From NCBI GenBank assembly GCA_905331475.1, contig CAJNYU010002807.1:62001-126000 (forward strand): a stretch of 64,000 nucleotides of DNA, written 5' to 3'. Position 1 is the first letter of the stretch; every line of letters begins with the position of its first letter. The notes beneath the pieces were generated by a model. The model did not search any database. It saw nothing but the letters and a program-made list of their open reading frames with translations, and was not told the DNA's origin. Source of the DNA: Rotaria socialis (lineage: Eukaryota; Rotifera; Eurotatoria; Philodinida; Philodinidae). This document shows, piece after piece, positions 10,019 to 22,560 of this stretch. Position numbers and translations under genes: made by a program.

Positions 10019-13000
10019 TTACGAGAGAGTTACTGTCGCAGTTATACCAGCGCCAAGTGAATCTGTGCGTAACCAAAAACTCACGATATACACTTGTCCA
10101 GCCGCAGCCGTAAATTGTTGACTAAGTCGATCGGCACATGAATTACTTCCATCGCAGGCACAATAACTTCCACTTCGACAATTATAATTGCAAATTCGGG
10201 CTACGTACCCTCCACAACTTCCATATGGTCCAGTGCGTACCCAAGGTGAAAGTGAACCAGTTTCGAAACCTATATTTGTTAGCATTTGTGTGCCTCCTTG
10301 ATAGATAGAGGTATCATCAACATACCACTGACCTGGATCATTGCGCAGCTCAAACATAAAAGTAACTGGACCTGTGGTAGGTGACGTCCATGTATACGCG
10401 TAACAATTATACCCAGTAGCAGTAGGATTTGAGATAGTCAAAAGAGTACTTGCAGAACCTACTGAGGTTGGTATACAGGGAGGTGTCGGCGTCGTTGCTA
10501 TTTACATTGGTAAAACAGATTATCAAAGGCAAGCAAAGTAAAATACAAGTTACCTGTTGTGCTGGTAGAAGTTGAACCTAGAAAAATTAATAAAATTTAT
10601 TTAAGCAAAACAAACAATCTCTTCTTTGAAGAATGATAGCAAAGGATCTACTTTTTTGTAGCTATCAGAGACCATCACAGGGCACAACAAACGACTTTGC
10701 CTTGGGAGCTGTGTACTGATCCTAATTTATTTTTTTCTGATTGACAATATTTGATGTCAATTTTAACCCAATTACTCTTTGTCCAATGTATTTTGATCGA
10801 GTGATATGAACTCAAGCTGTTTGTAAATTGAAATTAAGTAGTAATGTAATTGAGTCTTTATTTTAATACATATCTTATAAAGTATGAACGTCATATAAAG
10901 TTGTTGCTCAAGAACTTTATGAACGAAAAGAACTCTTTAACAAAAAAAAAGTAAATAAAAATTTTCTTTTCATTCAAAAGATCCAATTTTAATCGAGCCA
11001 TTTAAAAAATAGGCGACTTTGAAGTAAATAACCAACAAAAATAGAAGATTATTCTGTACTAGAAAACTGCTCACTAAAATATTTCATGAAGCTTTACAAT
11101 TAAGAAATGACGATGTCATTTTGTCTTTTTAATCTATTTATAGTGACCGATATATTCAATCTTTATTTTCAGAAATAAAAAATTTTGAAGAAATTTTGTA
11201 ATAAATAGAAAGAATTTGTTTATGTCTATTTTATAAAAATTAAGATGAAATAGGACTCTCAGTAAAAAACCTTTTTTGTATTTAAATTACTTTCCTTCCA
11301 AAAAAAAAATGGTGTTTTTTTCTAGTGAAAATCCTAGTATTCAACAACACTTTCTCAATAAAAATGCTTAACTCAATAATAATAAAATTACCTCAAAAAT
11401 TTTTGAATATAAATTTGAATGCTGTTATAAAACAAATATGTAAAGAATCAACACTTTCGGAGCAGCAATGTGGTATAGAATTTTTGAAAAACTTATGCAT
11501 TTCTATTGCGCAGGGAAGGGCTGACTAATATTATTATCATTTTGGTTCACACCAATAAGTGTCATTTCTCGTCACAAAGTGGAGCATGACATGTGTCTGG
11601 CGCTAAAATTGTGCTTAGCATCAACGAACAATCAAACAGTTTGATTGGAATAGTAGCATTTCAATCAATTTTTTAGGAGAAAAATACCAATTAAAATTGG
11701 ATTTCTTCTCGAATCTTCGTACAAACACTGCTATCGGACACGCGATTCTATTTAATTGCATACTAATTTTTTGATTTTGACATTCTTTCGTGAAGACATA
11801 AAATGAATATGATCACTAGTCTTGAAAAGCAAATACATTACTTTAATCAAGCCTTACGATCTCATATAGGCATATTCAATTTAGAGATTTCATTTCAAAT
11901 TGCCCTGCTCTGTGATACTCTATGGTAGCTATCAATCATAGCTGCGAAGCTGAGAAAAATAAAAACTATATTATCATTTTTCACTTTACTCACTTGTTGT
12001 TGTTGTTGTTGTTTGTGCTTGTATATACGAAAAAGAAAGAATTATACTGGTTTTCTCATGCGACAAAGACATTACTTACATGTAGATGATGTTGAACCTA
12101 TCATAAACACAAAATAGTAAAGATTAATAGTAAAAAATTACAAATTACTTGTGGACGATGTCGTTGTAGTTGAAGTTGTCGATGTTGATGTTGTTGAAGT
12201 TGTCGACGTTGATGTCGTCGAAGTTGTTGTTGTTGCTGTTGTTGTCACAATATGTGTATTTGTGAGAAGAAAAACCAAGAGAGCAGCAATACCCATCAGA
12301 AGTAATAAAATACCAATAGATATTGAAACACAACAACATGCCGAACAGGCCGGACAGATTTTACCAATACAGCGACGATTTCTTTTATCGGTTTTGTTTT
12401 TTTCAGTATTTTTCGCTGTTGTCTTTAATCTGTCTTCAAGCACACTCGATGTATATCCACGACTTCTTCGTTTTGGCTTTTGTTCTTGATATTCTTCCAT
12501 TGATTTCATTCTCGATAAATTACTTGAAACATCATGGTTCATTAAGCTACTGAAAAGTTTACTGGATGATAATGCCTATGTCAGTAGTAAAATCAACGAG
12601 AAATCAAGAAAACTAATTAGTACCGAAGTCACATTGAAGTTATCTGTAGTTGTTCGAATTCTTTGAGGGTGAATAATAGTTGGAGTTCGGATTGATGAAA
12701 TTTCATGCATTTCGATGATGACTGGGTGCATAAAAGTTGGTGTAACTGTATTTGATTTAAATTTATTAACAGATGTTGATAGACCACCTATTTCATCTAA
12801 GTGTAAATCATCAGACAACATCTAAATAAATAATTAAAAAATATTTATGAAATCAGATAAAATTACTTTCGTATTTACAATGGGAAAAAGAATTTCGACA
12901 CAACAATATTTTAAGATAAAAGATTTTACTTCAGATCATACTATTTACCTGATTTTCTTCATCACCTTGACCATTGTTTTGACGTATGGAACGACTCCTT

Positions 13001-13195
13001 CTTCTTCGAGTTGATGTATCTCTACTGTCAGGAACTACTTTCGCGGTCGCCTTGAAAACAAGACCTCAATAAAGTAAGGTTTTGCTATTCATAAGAGCTT
13101 ACTTGTGTCTGATGGTTTTTATTAATGCTTAAATGAATATTTTTTCGATGAACGGGAACTACAGTTACACATTTTTTCTCTCTAGATTCTGCCAT
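10019..13195 (-). CDS. Stalked membrane protein with jelly-roll-like ectodomain, paralogue B
   Basis: Eight exons join in frame on the minus strand: 13103-13195, 12949-13050, 12624-12821, 12149-12575, 12080-12097, 11994-12017, 10554-10577 and 10019-10497, giving 454 residues. The start is an ATG followed by a short basic exon; exons 2-3 are Arg/Ser-rich and presumably cytoplasmic. Exon 4 carries a Cys cluster, one membrane helix and the start of a Thr-rich stalk. Three micro-exons of 18, 24 and 24 nt add only Ser/Thr/Gln residues, and the last exon encodes the Cys-rich jelly-roll-like ectodomain. All micro-exons are flanked by phase-1 introns, so any can be skipped without a frame change. The 1,416-nt intron 10578-11993 holds no supported gene. 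Parts of the last exon and of exon 4 are almost identical to paralogue A, while exons 1-3 have clearly diverged. Ligand binding is inferred from motifs only. Confidence 0.8.
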
Positions 13196-14919
13196 CGTGT
13201 ACACTCGTCTCGCAAGAAATAATGAAAAAATGAATATGTAAAAACAACAGCAACTATTCGTACGTGATTGTTTTTGCTAGGGCATTGCGGAGGCCACTGA
13301 TTAATTCGAAGTGGGGATTGATTTTCAGGGTATTCTAGGTCAAACGATGAATGCTTTGCACAGAAGCCACATAACAAATACTTTACTTTCCACTGCTCTT
13401 ATATATTACCAGTTGGATCCGCGTGTCAGCTAACAAGAAGACTTTTGTGAAATAAAATTGAATATGTTCACAATATTTTTTTCTTACTGTATGACAACTG
13501 TTGTCCACAGATGTACACAGTTACACAGGGAAAATATTTGTACGCATGATGAAGAATAGATTGCAGAAGCTTTTCTCCGTATGTTTAATCGAGATTCAAC
13601 TGAAGAATGAAAGATGCCAAGGAACATATACTAAATCACTGTGAGATTGCTTAATTAATATTTACTTTCGCGTACAATGATATTTAGGTTTTCTTTTTCA
13701 TTCATACACTTTGTACCGAACCATAACTTCGAAAATGAGAAACAAAATTAACTTCTACGCCGAAAGATAATTCTCGTTTAATATAGCATGATTCTTTGAT
13801 AGTGACCAGCAAGATCAATTATTATAGCAACTGTTTTTCAATTGAGTATGCTGCAATTCAAAAACAAAAGATGAAATGTTTTCTGTTGGTTGTAATTTTA
13901 ATAAGCAAGTGGTGGATGCACTCTTTTCTAATTGTCCATGTGCATCCAGAACTATGAGAAATTTATATTTGACGATACTGTGAATTTGAATAATTAGCAT
14001 GAAGTACATTATTAAAATTATAATAGTTGAATTTTCTGATATTCTATTTTGAATGACAAGTTCATTTTCAATACGATTTCGTTCGGCGTCTTACATTTGA
14101 TTAGCACCAAACTTTTTCGTTTAGCTAGACATCATCCAACGATACTTTTTTTACACTTCGGCAATGCGAATTGAAAGCAATCTTCCATGGAAACTTGTTA
14201 TTAATAGGTTTTGATGATATAAATTGTGAGAAAAAAAGGAAGTATGCATTACTTGTAAAGATCTGATGTATCTCAACAAAGTTCTGTATATAGTTAAGCT
14301 ATCTGTTTGATAGTAGATGCATTGAACGAAGTAGATAATTAGATGAAAATACTTGTTGCTTTTATACTTTATTTTATGAAGAAACTTCAAAATAAAATTG
14401 TAAAAATTTAAATACCAAAAGCAATACATTCTATGATACTTTTATGGACATTACAAAGTACTTGCATATTTTGGTCGGCAGAAATAACAATAATCTTGAC
14501 AAGCATTCATAATTTTCTTATTCAACAGAAACAACTATACGCTTCATTGTGAAAAATAAGAAAAATAATAACAGATTAAGCTTGTTGCTTAATAGAATTA
14601 TGCGTAGTTTTTAATCGGGCATATATTTTGAGAGAACATTAGTAATTTTTTTTTGTCTTTCCTGTAGTAATTTCATACAAACACTGCCATACAAGGGGGA
14701 GTAAAGTAGGACATTGTTGCGTCATGGTAGTTTTTTTAACATGTCAATAGAAAGCGCAGAGAAAAGAAAATTGTTTGTCTACAATTCTGGCGTTCGTTCA
14801 ATCATATTTCAAAATGTCATGCTAACCATATCAAACGTTTTTGAAGTCTTCTGTGCCAGTAAAATTATAAAACGTTCTCGTATTACTAGCATTATCATGA
14901 ATGAAATATCTCTCGTGTG
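13196..14919. other. Intergenic, no feature seen
   Basis: AT-rich sequence upstream of paralogue B. The open frames present have no recognisable domain and biased low-complexity composition. Nothing else is supported. Confidence 0.5.
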
Positions 14920-15168
14920 CCAATGTAAAATAATTGGATTTATAATCAGATTAAAAATCTATTATAATGGCACTATTTTAATCGATTATAATAGTTTTTT
15001 AGGTAATCAATTAAAATTGATTAAAATACAATCAAAATCAAAAATAATCTGCCTTTTAAGGCTGGAAAATCTGATTCAAATCAGGTTGTAATAGTATCAT
15101 TAAAATAGATTTATAATCGCATAAAAATCAATTATAATCAGAATTTTTACGGTTTTTTTTTACATGGG
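14920..15168. repeat. AT-type short-motif block with inverted ends
   Basis: About 250 bp built from degenerate units of GATTATAAT, AATTAAAATTGATT and AATCAG on both strands. The outer ends, CCAATGTAAAA (14920-14930) and TTTTTACATGGG (about 15157-15168), are imperfect inverted repeats. I found no target duplication. It resembles the other motif-filled MITE-like blocks in this window, but made of A/T motifs. Long open frames across it are artefacts of composition. Confidence 0.4.
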
Positions 15169-15585
15169 TAGCAAGATGAATGATGTGGTTACAATGAAAA
15201 AAACCGACGTAGTTTGCTTTCATATACACATCTACATGTAAAAATAATTATGCGCCCAATCAATTGTCATAGTTTTGTTCGAATCATGAATATCGTGCTA
15301 AGAATAACTACTAATATTTTACCTATTTTGATCATCAATCACGTGAGGATCTTGTAGGCCAATGCGTATAGTAAAAAGTATAAAAACTTAAGTCAAGTTT
15401 CTAGTTAGCTGGATTAAAAATGTGTATGAAAAATCACGAGAGCAAAACTCTTAAAAAGAATCAGTTCAATATATAAAAACTCATAATCATTAACGTCGAG
15501 TATAGGTACTGGAGATAAATCGATATTCTTGAATTATTGAAACATATTTTCTTCGTATCTTAGTTGAAGCTAGTTTCCGATAGCA

Positions 15586-18220
15586 ATGACTGAATTTATG
15601 TGCACTTATCTAATAATACTCTTCTGGTCAGTTTTACTAGTGCTGGGACGCAACTCTGAAAACGTGGAAAATGTTAGTGAATTAAATTCAGCACACGTGA
15701 AAAGGGATGAAGAATCGAACTCAATGGAACCAAATAATTATAGTAGGATCTAGTTTCTTTTTTTATTTCATTGAATTTAACTTAGGTACTCTGTAGAGAA
15801 ATTTGTTGCAACGTACAAGACTAATATTAATGTTTTGTCCGATAGCATCGATTTATCGAAAATAGAGGAGGAGGTATCTGTATATATATATATATATATA
15901 TATATGCATACTCTTTCACTTGTAGTTCTTCATTTATTTTCCTTTATTCTTTTCATTCAACAGTTTGAATTAGCTCTAAAAGCTGAATCAGAAACTATTA
16001 CCATAGAACAGATAGAAAGTGTATCAACAAGCGAACATAATCATCAATTGTTGTAAGCAATACTTTTTGAATGACGTAAGCGATTTATGTTTATGTTTCT
16101 GTATCGCAAGAATAATACGTTCCAATACAAGCAATACGAACTTTGGAATTATTATTACATTTATTATTAAATTTCCACGTAGCCAAGTATGTCAAACTAC
16201 TAAATGTATCGATACGTTCTTCAATGGCATGCAACAGCGATTTGAACGTTTCTGTAACTTGACTATCACGCTTGTATACAAGGACCAAAATGGAGTATAT
16301 AAAGTTCAGCTAAGACTGTGCTCAATTCAGATAACCAGTACGCAATCGATCAATACAACATCAACAACGACGACAACTAAGACACCAACTATCACAATCA
16401 CCTCTCCAACCATAACTACAACTGCGACTACAACAACAACTGCATCAACAACAACAACAACAACTGCATCAACAACAACAACAACAACAGCATCAACAAC
16501 TACCGTGTCGACTGGTAAAAAGGATTAAATTTTTACGAGATAAGCAAAGAGAAATTGTCGTGCTATCCGAGTATAACATAACTTTAGAACTGTAATAGTG
16601 TTATTTAGATTTTATATTTTCTTGAAAGGGCTAAAGATTTCGAGGAAGTTGAGTCGATTGTTGGTATTGCAAGAGTTAAACAGACAGAAGTAAATTATAC
16701 AGAAAAACTTTCGCTAATTGCCGTTGGTTTGAAGTCTCCAGTGTTTTTATCCCTCCTAGATTAGATACCTCATGTGAGCTTGAAAATAGATTAAATTTTT
16801 AAATATAGTAAGTATAGAAGCGTAACAGCTGCAGAATTAGCATTGATCTGACAACTCTATTAAAGTGTGAACAGTAGCATTTCGGGCTAAGCGATCTGAG
16901 AAATAATAATTATGTTTTTAAATGTATTCTAATTAACAAACTATATGTAGAAGATTATGCTAGTTGAACTACTAATTCTTTTTTTTTGTAGTGAGTGGCA
17001 TTGCTGGCAGTGGACTACCTTTTGATAATATGCAACCATCTTTGGTACTTACGCAAATAGTACCATTGTCTATTACATTTCCTCTATGTGCTATTCGTAC
17101 TTTTGCATGCAACTTTGCTCCTGGTAATAGTCTTCTAACATATGGACAACTACTCCCGATAGCATCCAATACAGCGATATTTTCTATCATGGGTACAACT
17201 TATGGAGGTGACGGTAAAAAAACCTTTGCACTTCCGAATTTACAAGGTATTACAATTATTGGTAGTGGTCAAGGTAGTGGCTTATCGCCTTATCGCCTAG
17301 GTGAACAGACCGGAAGTCAACAAGTAACACTGACTAAAAATCAGATGCCGGCACATGTACACTCAATCCCAAGCTCGATTGATTTCACAGGCATGACAGG
17401 TTCATCACAATCATTCTCTTCTATTCAACCATCTTTAGCGATGAGCTATCTGATTTGTATAAGTGGTGTTTTTCCATCCACTGGTTCCTCCGTAGGACAA
17501 CTACCATTCATCGGTCAAATCGTTCCATATACTGGAAATGTTATACCGACGGGATGGGCACTAGCGGATGGAAGCTTATTGTCGATTGCATCAGATACAG
17601 CTCTGTTTTCAATACTTGGTACTACGTACGGAGGTGATGGAGTAACTAACTTTCGTTTACCAGACTTACAAGGCAGAGTACCTGTTGGCGTTTCTGGAAG
17701 TTTAAATACACAGATTGGTAATACTATTGGCGTCGAATCTGTTACTCTGTTAACCAATAACTTACCTTCACATGTGCATAGTCTAGTCGGTAGCAAGTAT
17801 AATGCGACTCAAACTGGTGTTACAGGAGCTGGACAGACTTTCGATAATCGGCAACCTGGTTTGGGAATCACTTATCTGATAACAATGCAAGGAGTATTTC
17901 CATCACAAGGAGGTACTGGTCCAGAACCTATGGCACCTTATCTTGGAGAGATTGTTGCATTTGCTGGTAATTTTCAGCCAGGGGGTTACGCCTTTGCCAA
18001 TGACCAACTACTATCAATTTCTCAAAATACAGCTCTCTTTGTTTTGCTGGGTACTACTTATGGTGGCAATGGTATAACAAGTTTTGCTCTTCCTGATCTT
18101 CGCGGTCGAGTCATCCTCGGATCTGGAAGAGGTTTTAGCATTGGCCAAACCCTTGGTTCATCGCTAATAACGCTAACAGCAGATCAAATGCCATCTCATG
18201 CACATAGTCTTAGCCCATAA
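15586..18220 (+). CDS. Secreted Thr-rich protein with three phage-type tail-collar repeats
   Basis: Five exons fit: 15586-15742, 15797-15873, 15964-16052, 16111-16514 and 16992-18220 (651 residues). The second exon boundary is the least certain. The N-terminus is a signal peptide (MTEFMCTYLIILFWSVLLVL). A region of unknown fold with several Cys follows, then a Thr-rich stretch coded by ACA/ACT runs (about 16360-16500). The whole last exon is three copies of about 130-140 residues with the tail-collar signature: a GW-A or GY-A turn, then NTALFSILGTTYGGDG, F-LPDLRGR, and a PSHVHS-like end. This family is typical of phage tail fibres and bacterial microcystin-dependent-protein-like genes. A signal peptide, mucin-like linker and introns show it is a resident eukaryotic gene. 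Horizontal acquisition is inferred. The function is unknown; surface or glycan adhesion is possible. Confidence 0.8.
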
Positions 18221-19469
18221 AACATGATTTAGTATCACTGATATTTTTGTTAAATTTCAATATGACCGTTAATGAAGTTTGATCATCACATTTGAACTAT
18301 AATTTCAGTACTGATTCTTGTCTCCGAATATCCTATTTCATCTATGCAAATGAAAAAATTGCGTAGCATCATTGATTTCGAATCAAAAATAAAGGGTAAC
18401 TGCGTAACTAACCATAGGTTTTTCCCGCTTTGTCATGTCGATGATATGCTTCGTGGAATAATACCATATGAACGTGTGAAAAATGCATAATTTATAGGAA
18501 TATTTTTATAGCCATTCACAATCACGTATATATTGTATAGGGAGAAGAGTAGTAAGTAGCTCATAAAAAATACATCAAGAAAGTATCTTCAAGGAAGTCA
18601 TAACTGCCGGTGAGGTACTCGTTTTTATTTACTTTTGCATTTCTATCAAAAACGTTTCTTATTTTACTAGCTTATTTCTACCTTTTCTCTAGCTAACAAA
18701 CAATTAAACTAATTGTTAAATTCTACTCATACAACAAAACTAATCTTGAATATGTGTTGCTGTTGAGTCCGATCATTTTTATTTTTGCCTCACTGCTTAT
18801 CTTTTCACGTGAAAAATATTCTAGAAAATTCACTGATGATTTCTTCACTAGTATTTTCAGTAAAGTTAAGTATTTTATAGCAAAATTAAAATTGTGATTG
18901 CGTAATCAAATGAAGCAGGCGTGAGTCATATTCAAAAATACTTGTTTCTTAATTTACAAGGCTGTATCATTGTATTGAAATTTTTGACTTGAATCTGATT
19001 AGATGTAGTTTCGAAACTGAAATATGTTTACAATTAGGTGTTACCGCCCATATCAAGACTCGATTCGTAAACCAATGTGTGATTGGTATTGGACAATGAA
19101 AGAATAAATGTTTTAAGAATATATACTTGTTGGTTCTCTTTTCTGTTCTTTTATTCGCATTGTTTATTACAAGGGCATAAATATTTGTTTTCTATTTTTC
19201 TTCATTCCTTTTCTCTGCACAGTATTCGCTTCTTTTTCGCGTTATGTTGGTGCTCCTCCACGTGATATTATATCGTCTTAAATACTAAAAACTGAGCAAA
19301 ACAAATGCATTTTTGACAACTAGTACATGTCAACACAAATCTATCTAAAGTAACGATTTTAATTAATCAAGCGTAACATATCCTGGCATTCATTTACGTG
19401 TACACTAAAACACAATAAAAAAATAGAACGCATATCACCAACAACTTCAGCAAACATAATATTAAGTAA
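18221..19469. other. Intergenic, no feature seen
   Basis: AT-rich. Short open frames have no motif or splice support. Confidence 0.5.
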
Positions 19470-20105
19470 ATGAGCCAAGTTCATTTTTCTAATAACAAAG
19501 TATCGTTACCCTTGAATATGATGCATCGAACATGTCGTCGTTCTATGGAAAAATTAAATATTTACGACTCGAATACATCACCATCCATTTCATCAAAACC
19601 TCAATTACCTCCACCTTTACCACCACCCCGTAAAAATCGGCGCCATCTATACAATGGTGAAACTTTCGAACGTTATCACTTTCTCTGTAATATGAAGCGT
19701 CATAGAACAGATCCGATTTATGCTGCTACGCCAATGTTTTCAACAATACCACAATCAACACCAGTAAAACATACTCGAACATTGCTAGGCGCTTATATAC
19801 CTTCATATATTATTAAGCCTTTACCGATTCAATCTCCGATGTCTATTACATCTCCAGAACTATCAAATGCTAATAAAATTGATGATGCAGAAAGAGATAG
19901 AAATAAGAATAATGATCAAAATGCAAGTGATGGTGATAAAAATAGAGATGTCGATGACGATGATGATGACGATCAAGGAAATTCATCAAGTAGTAGTGAT
20001 GACATTGGTATTGATGATATTATTAATAATGATGATGATGTGATCGATGATAATGATAATGATCAAGGGATGGTAGAAAAAATATTCAACACAAATAAGA
20101 AATGA
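19470..20105 (+). CDS. Proline-rich protein with acidic Asp/Ser tail, unknown
   Basis: A single-exon frame of 211 residues. An in-frame TAA lies directly before the ATG, so the start cannot be further upstream in this exon. The N-terminal part is basic, with a PPPLPPPRKNRR segment that could be an SH3- or WW-type ligand followed by a basic patch. The C-terminal third is very acidic (a run of eight residues all Asp but one, plus Ser and Asn runs), ending with a short mixed segment. No membrane segment, signal peptide or known domain is visible. I do not recognise the family. Length and amino-acid balance make it a likely gene, but composition alone could mislead. Confidence 0.5.
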   Translation: MSQVHFSNNKVSLPLNMMHRTCRRSMEKLNIYDSNTSPSISSKPQLPPPLPPPRKNRRHLYNGETFERYHFLCNMKRHRTDPIYAATPMFSTIPQSTPVKHTRTLLGAYIPSYIIKPLPIQSPMSITSPELSNANKIDDAERDRNKNNDQNASDGDKNRDVDDDDDDDQGNSSSSSDDIGIDDIINNDDDVIDDNDNDQGMVEKIFNTNKK

Positions 20106-22306
20106 ATAATTGCGTCGCTTTTGTAGCTATTTCATAGTTAGTAAATTTTTATATTTTTTTATGAATAAAACTCAAAAATTGTCGAAATCTTTCTTGTTCT
20201 TTTCATTATAAAGTAATACAACTAATTCTACTCGAAATATATACTTATATACAAGCAATTGAATTTCCATACATGGAAAATCATCTATGACAGACTTCTA
20301 CATTATCGATTTAAAACTCACTGATAGAGTTAGATAAGAATACAAATTGAACGAATTCAGCACAAACATATTTTATCATGTTTTCTACAAGAAATGCAAA
20401 TCATATTTGCGAATCTACAATCAGTATAAAAAGTTTCACAAAATTCAATAATGCGTAAAAATTATCTATGAAAACAATACCATATGAAAGCTCATTACAA
20501 CGAAAGAGTACGGAAAATTTTCTGCTGCTCTCTGACATAAAAATGTGCAATCTCTACTCAGTGAGAACAACACAGTTTGAATCTCAAACTACTTTAGATT
20601 GCTTTCTGGTAAACATTGAACTGAAACATGCTCTCGAAAGCGTCTGCTTCCAACAACGATCTGCCGATGCGGACATGCATGTATTGTGTAAGATTCTTCT
20701 CGGTATATTTTCTTACTAGAAGAGTGGTTTTGTCTCGGATAAAGCATCTTCCCAACTGAGTTCTAAGCGTAGATGAATGAAACGATCTGTATGAATAAAT
20801 GAACTATTATTCCTCTTCCGATTTAATAATAATTCATTCGATGAATGAAAGAAAAGAAAAGAAAAGAAAAGAAAGAAAAAAATCTCATCAGTCAAAATGA
20901 ATCATTGCTATCAATATTGAATTTTGAGAGAGAACAAGTAAGTAGAATATACTTATTGATATAAATGATTGTATTAATAAAATAGAATATAAAATATCAA
21001 TAGAAATAAATTGGCAGATACTCTTCTAGATAGTAAAATACCCTAATGAGTTCTTTTTTCTTTTTAAATAAGATCAATTATTCGCTTCTAACAAGATTAG
21101 TAAAATGTATAAATGTTTTGACACTTTTTTCTTCTCATTAGAAAACATACTTTAATTGAATTAGAAAAAGAAAAGTTTTGTTTTTCTTCGAAACTTTCGA
21201 TGCGAGAAAAAAGATATTACCATTACATTAACATATATGTAACAGATTTACATTCTACTGAAGCATATGCAAGTTTGAATATCGAATATCGTTTAAAAAC
21301 TTCAGATAATTATGATTATTGTGCATAAAAAACGAACAAAAAACCATAGGATTCTATAGTAAGTTTTCTTACTTCCGTGTATGCCGCTTTTCAATAACAT
21401 ATATAATGTAATCGATAACATTTGTCATCTAGCGAAAGCTCAAGGTCTATGTTTCTGACGTAAACGAAGTTTCGCAATGAAAATAGAAAGCAATTAGTAT
21501 TTATATCAGTATTTGATGTTCTTTTAAAAATAGTTTTCCGATATTTTTTTTCTATTGTTTTACCCGATGGAGCAAAAGATTTTTCGATTCTATTTTCTTT
21601 TTGTTATACTAGTTTAATATGGTCTGAATCGTCGAGGAAAAACAAAATTTATTTTAACTTTTGACATAGTATTGTAATTTAAATCTGAATATTAATTTTA
21701 ATCCATACAATAAAATCTATCGTTATTATTTTCTTGTTTCTAAATTTAAACTTGGAACTCTTTCGCAAAATTGATCCATTTCTACTATCGTACATTGATT
21801 ACAAGTCAACCCTAGTAAATGACATTTGATGTAAATATTCTTTTGTTGTAATTCTAGAAATAACTATTTACTCAGTTTAGCAGTCATGCGTATAACAAAA
21901 ATTTATTACAGTTCTTCTATAAGTTCATTGAATACAGTTGCATTTTTCTGTTCTTAATAAATAAATGGATATTTGATTTCTATTAGTAGATTATTACCTA
22001 GTTTAGTATGGATATCCGATATTTTTCACAACACTCTTGTATATATGCTACTAACTCCACTATGATCATATTACATATTTATTTTATTTTTCTGCTTTTT
22101 CTGACATCGTAAACAAAATCATCTATTCGACTCTTCTACAAAATAATTTATTTCGATGTGCTTCTATTACATTATTTTGAAAATTTGTTTTAGATCAAAC
22201 ATCGCTTTACTTACTATTTCATGCTAACTGTGATTATTTAATAAGAAATGATATTATCTAAGGTTCTGGAATATAATGTTGTTTCCGCTTATAGTTCCTC
22301 TTTTTT
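20106..22306. other. Intergenic, AT-rich
   Basis: No supported gene. An 83-codon frame at 20468-20719 has no recognisable motif. There is an AAAAG/AAAGA purine tract near 20848-20880. Confidence 0.5.
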
Positions 22307-22560
22307 GTGTACTCAAAAAGTGAGTACACTCTAGAATCGGTCAGTGTGTCCGTCCGGCCGTAGGCACGATAACTTGCGAAAGGAGAGTCAGACCGTGATG
22401 AAATTTTCCACACAGTTCAATCTCATGAATATCTCGGTCGAGTTCGAAGATGAGAAGAATCCCTCAAGAAATGGTTGAGTTATCGAAAAAATTGTCATTT
22501 TTGACCAGGTCATCCCTGAGGAGGAGTACAGGGATTTGTTTTCAAAAAATAAATCTTTCT
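22307..22560. repeat. Stem-loop plus dispersed-repeat-like sequence
   Basis: A perfect 9-bp stem (GTGTACTCA, 22307-22315; TGAGTACAC, 22321-22329) with a 5-nt loop is followed by GTGTCCGTCCGGCCGTAGGCACGATAACT-type sequence (from about 22347). This part is GC-richer than its surroundings and resembles anonymous dispersed repeats that I associate with many invertebrate genomes. That resemblance is from memory and is weak. Boundaries are not defined. Confidence 0.3.

Noticed and set aside
11325-11528. 67-codon frame inside the 1.4-kb intron of paralogue B
   Set aside because: No motif, no start context and no splice partner; it lies entirely within an intron defined by in-phase exons on the other strand.
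14714-15091. 125-codon open frame on the plus strand
   Set aside because: It runs through the AT-motif island (14920-15168); the Ile/Lys/Leu-rich translation reflects composition, and no domain or splice site supports it.
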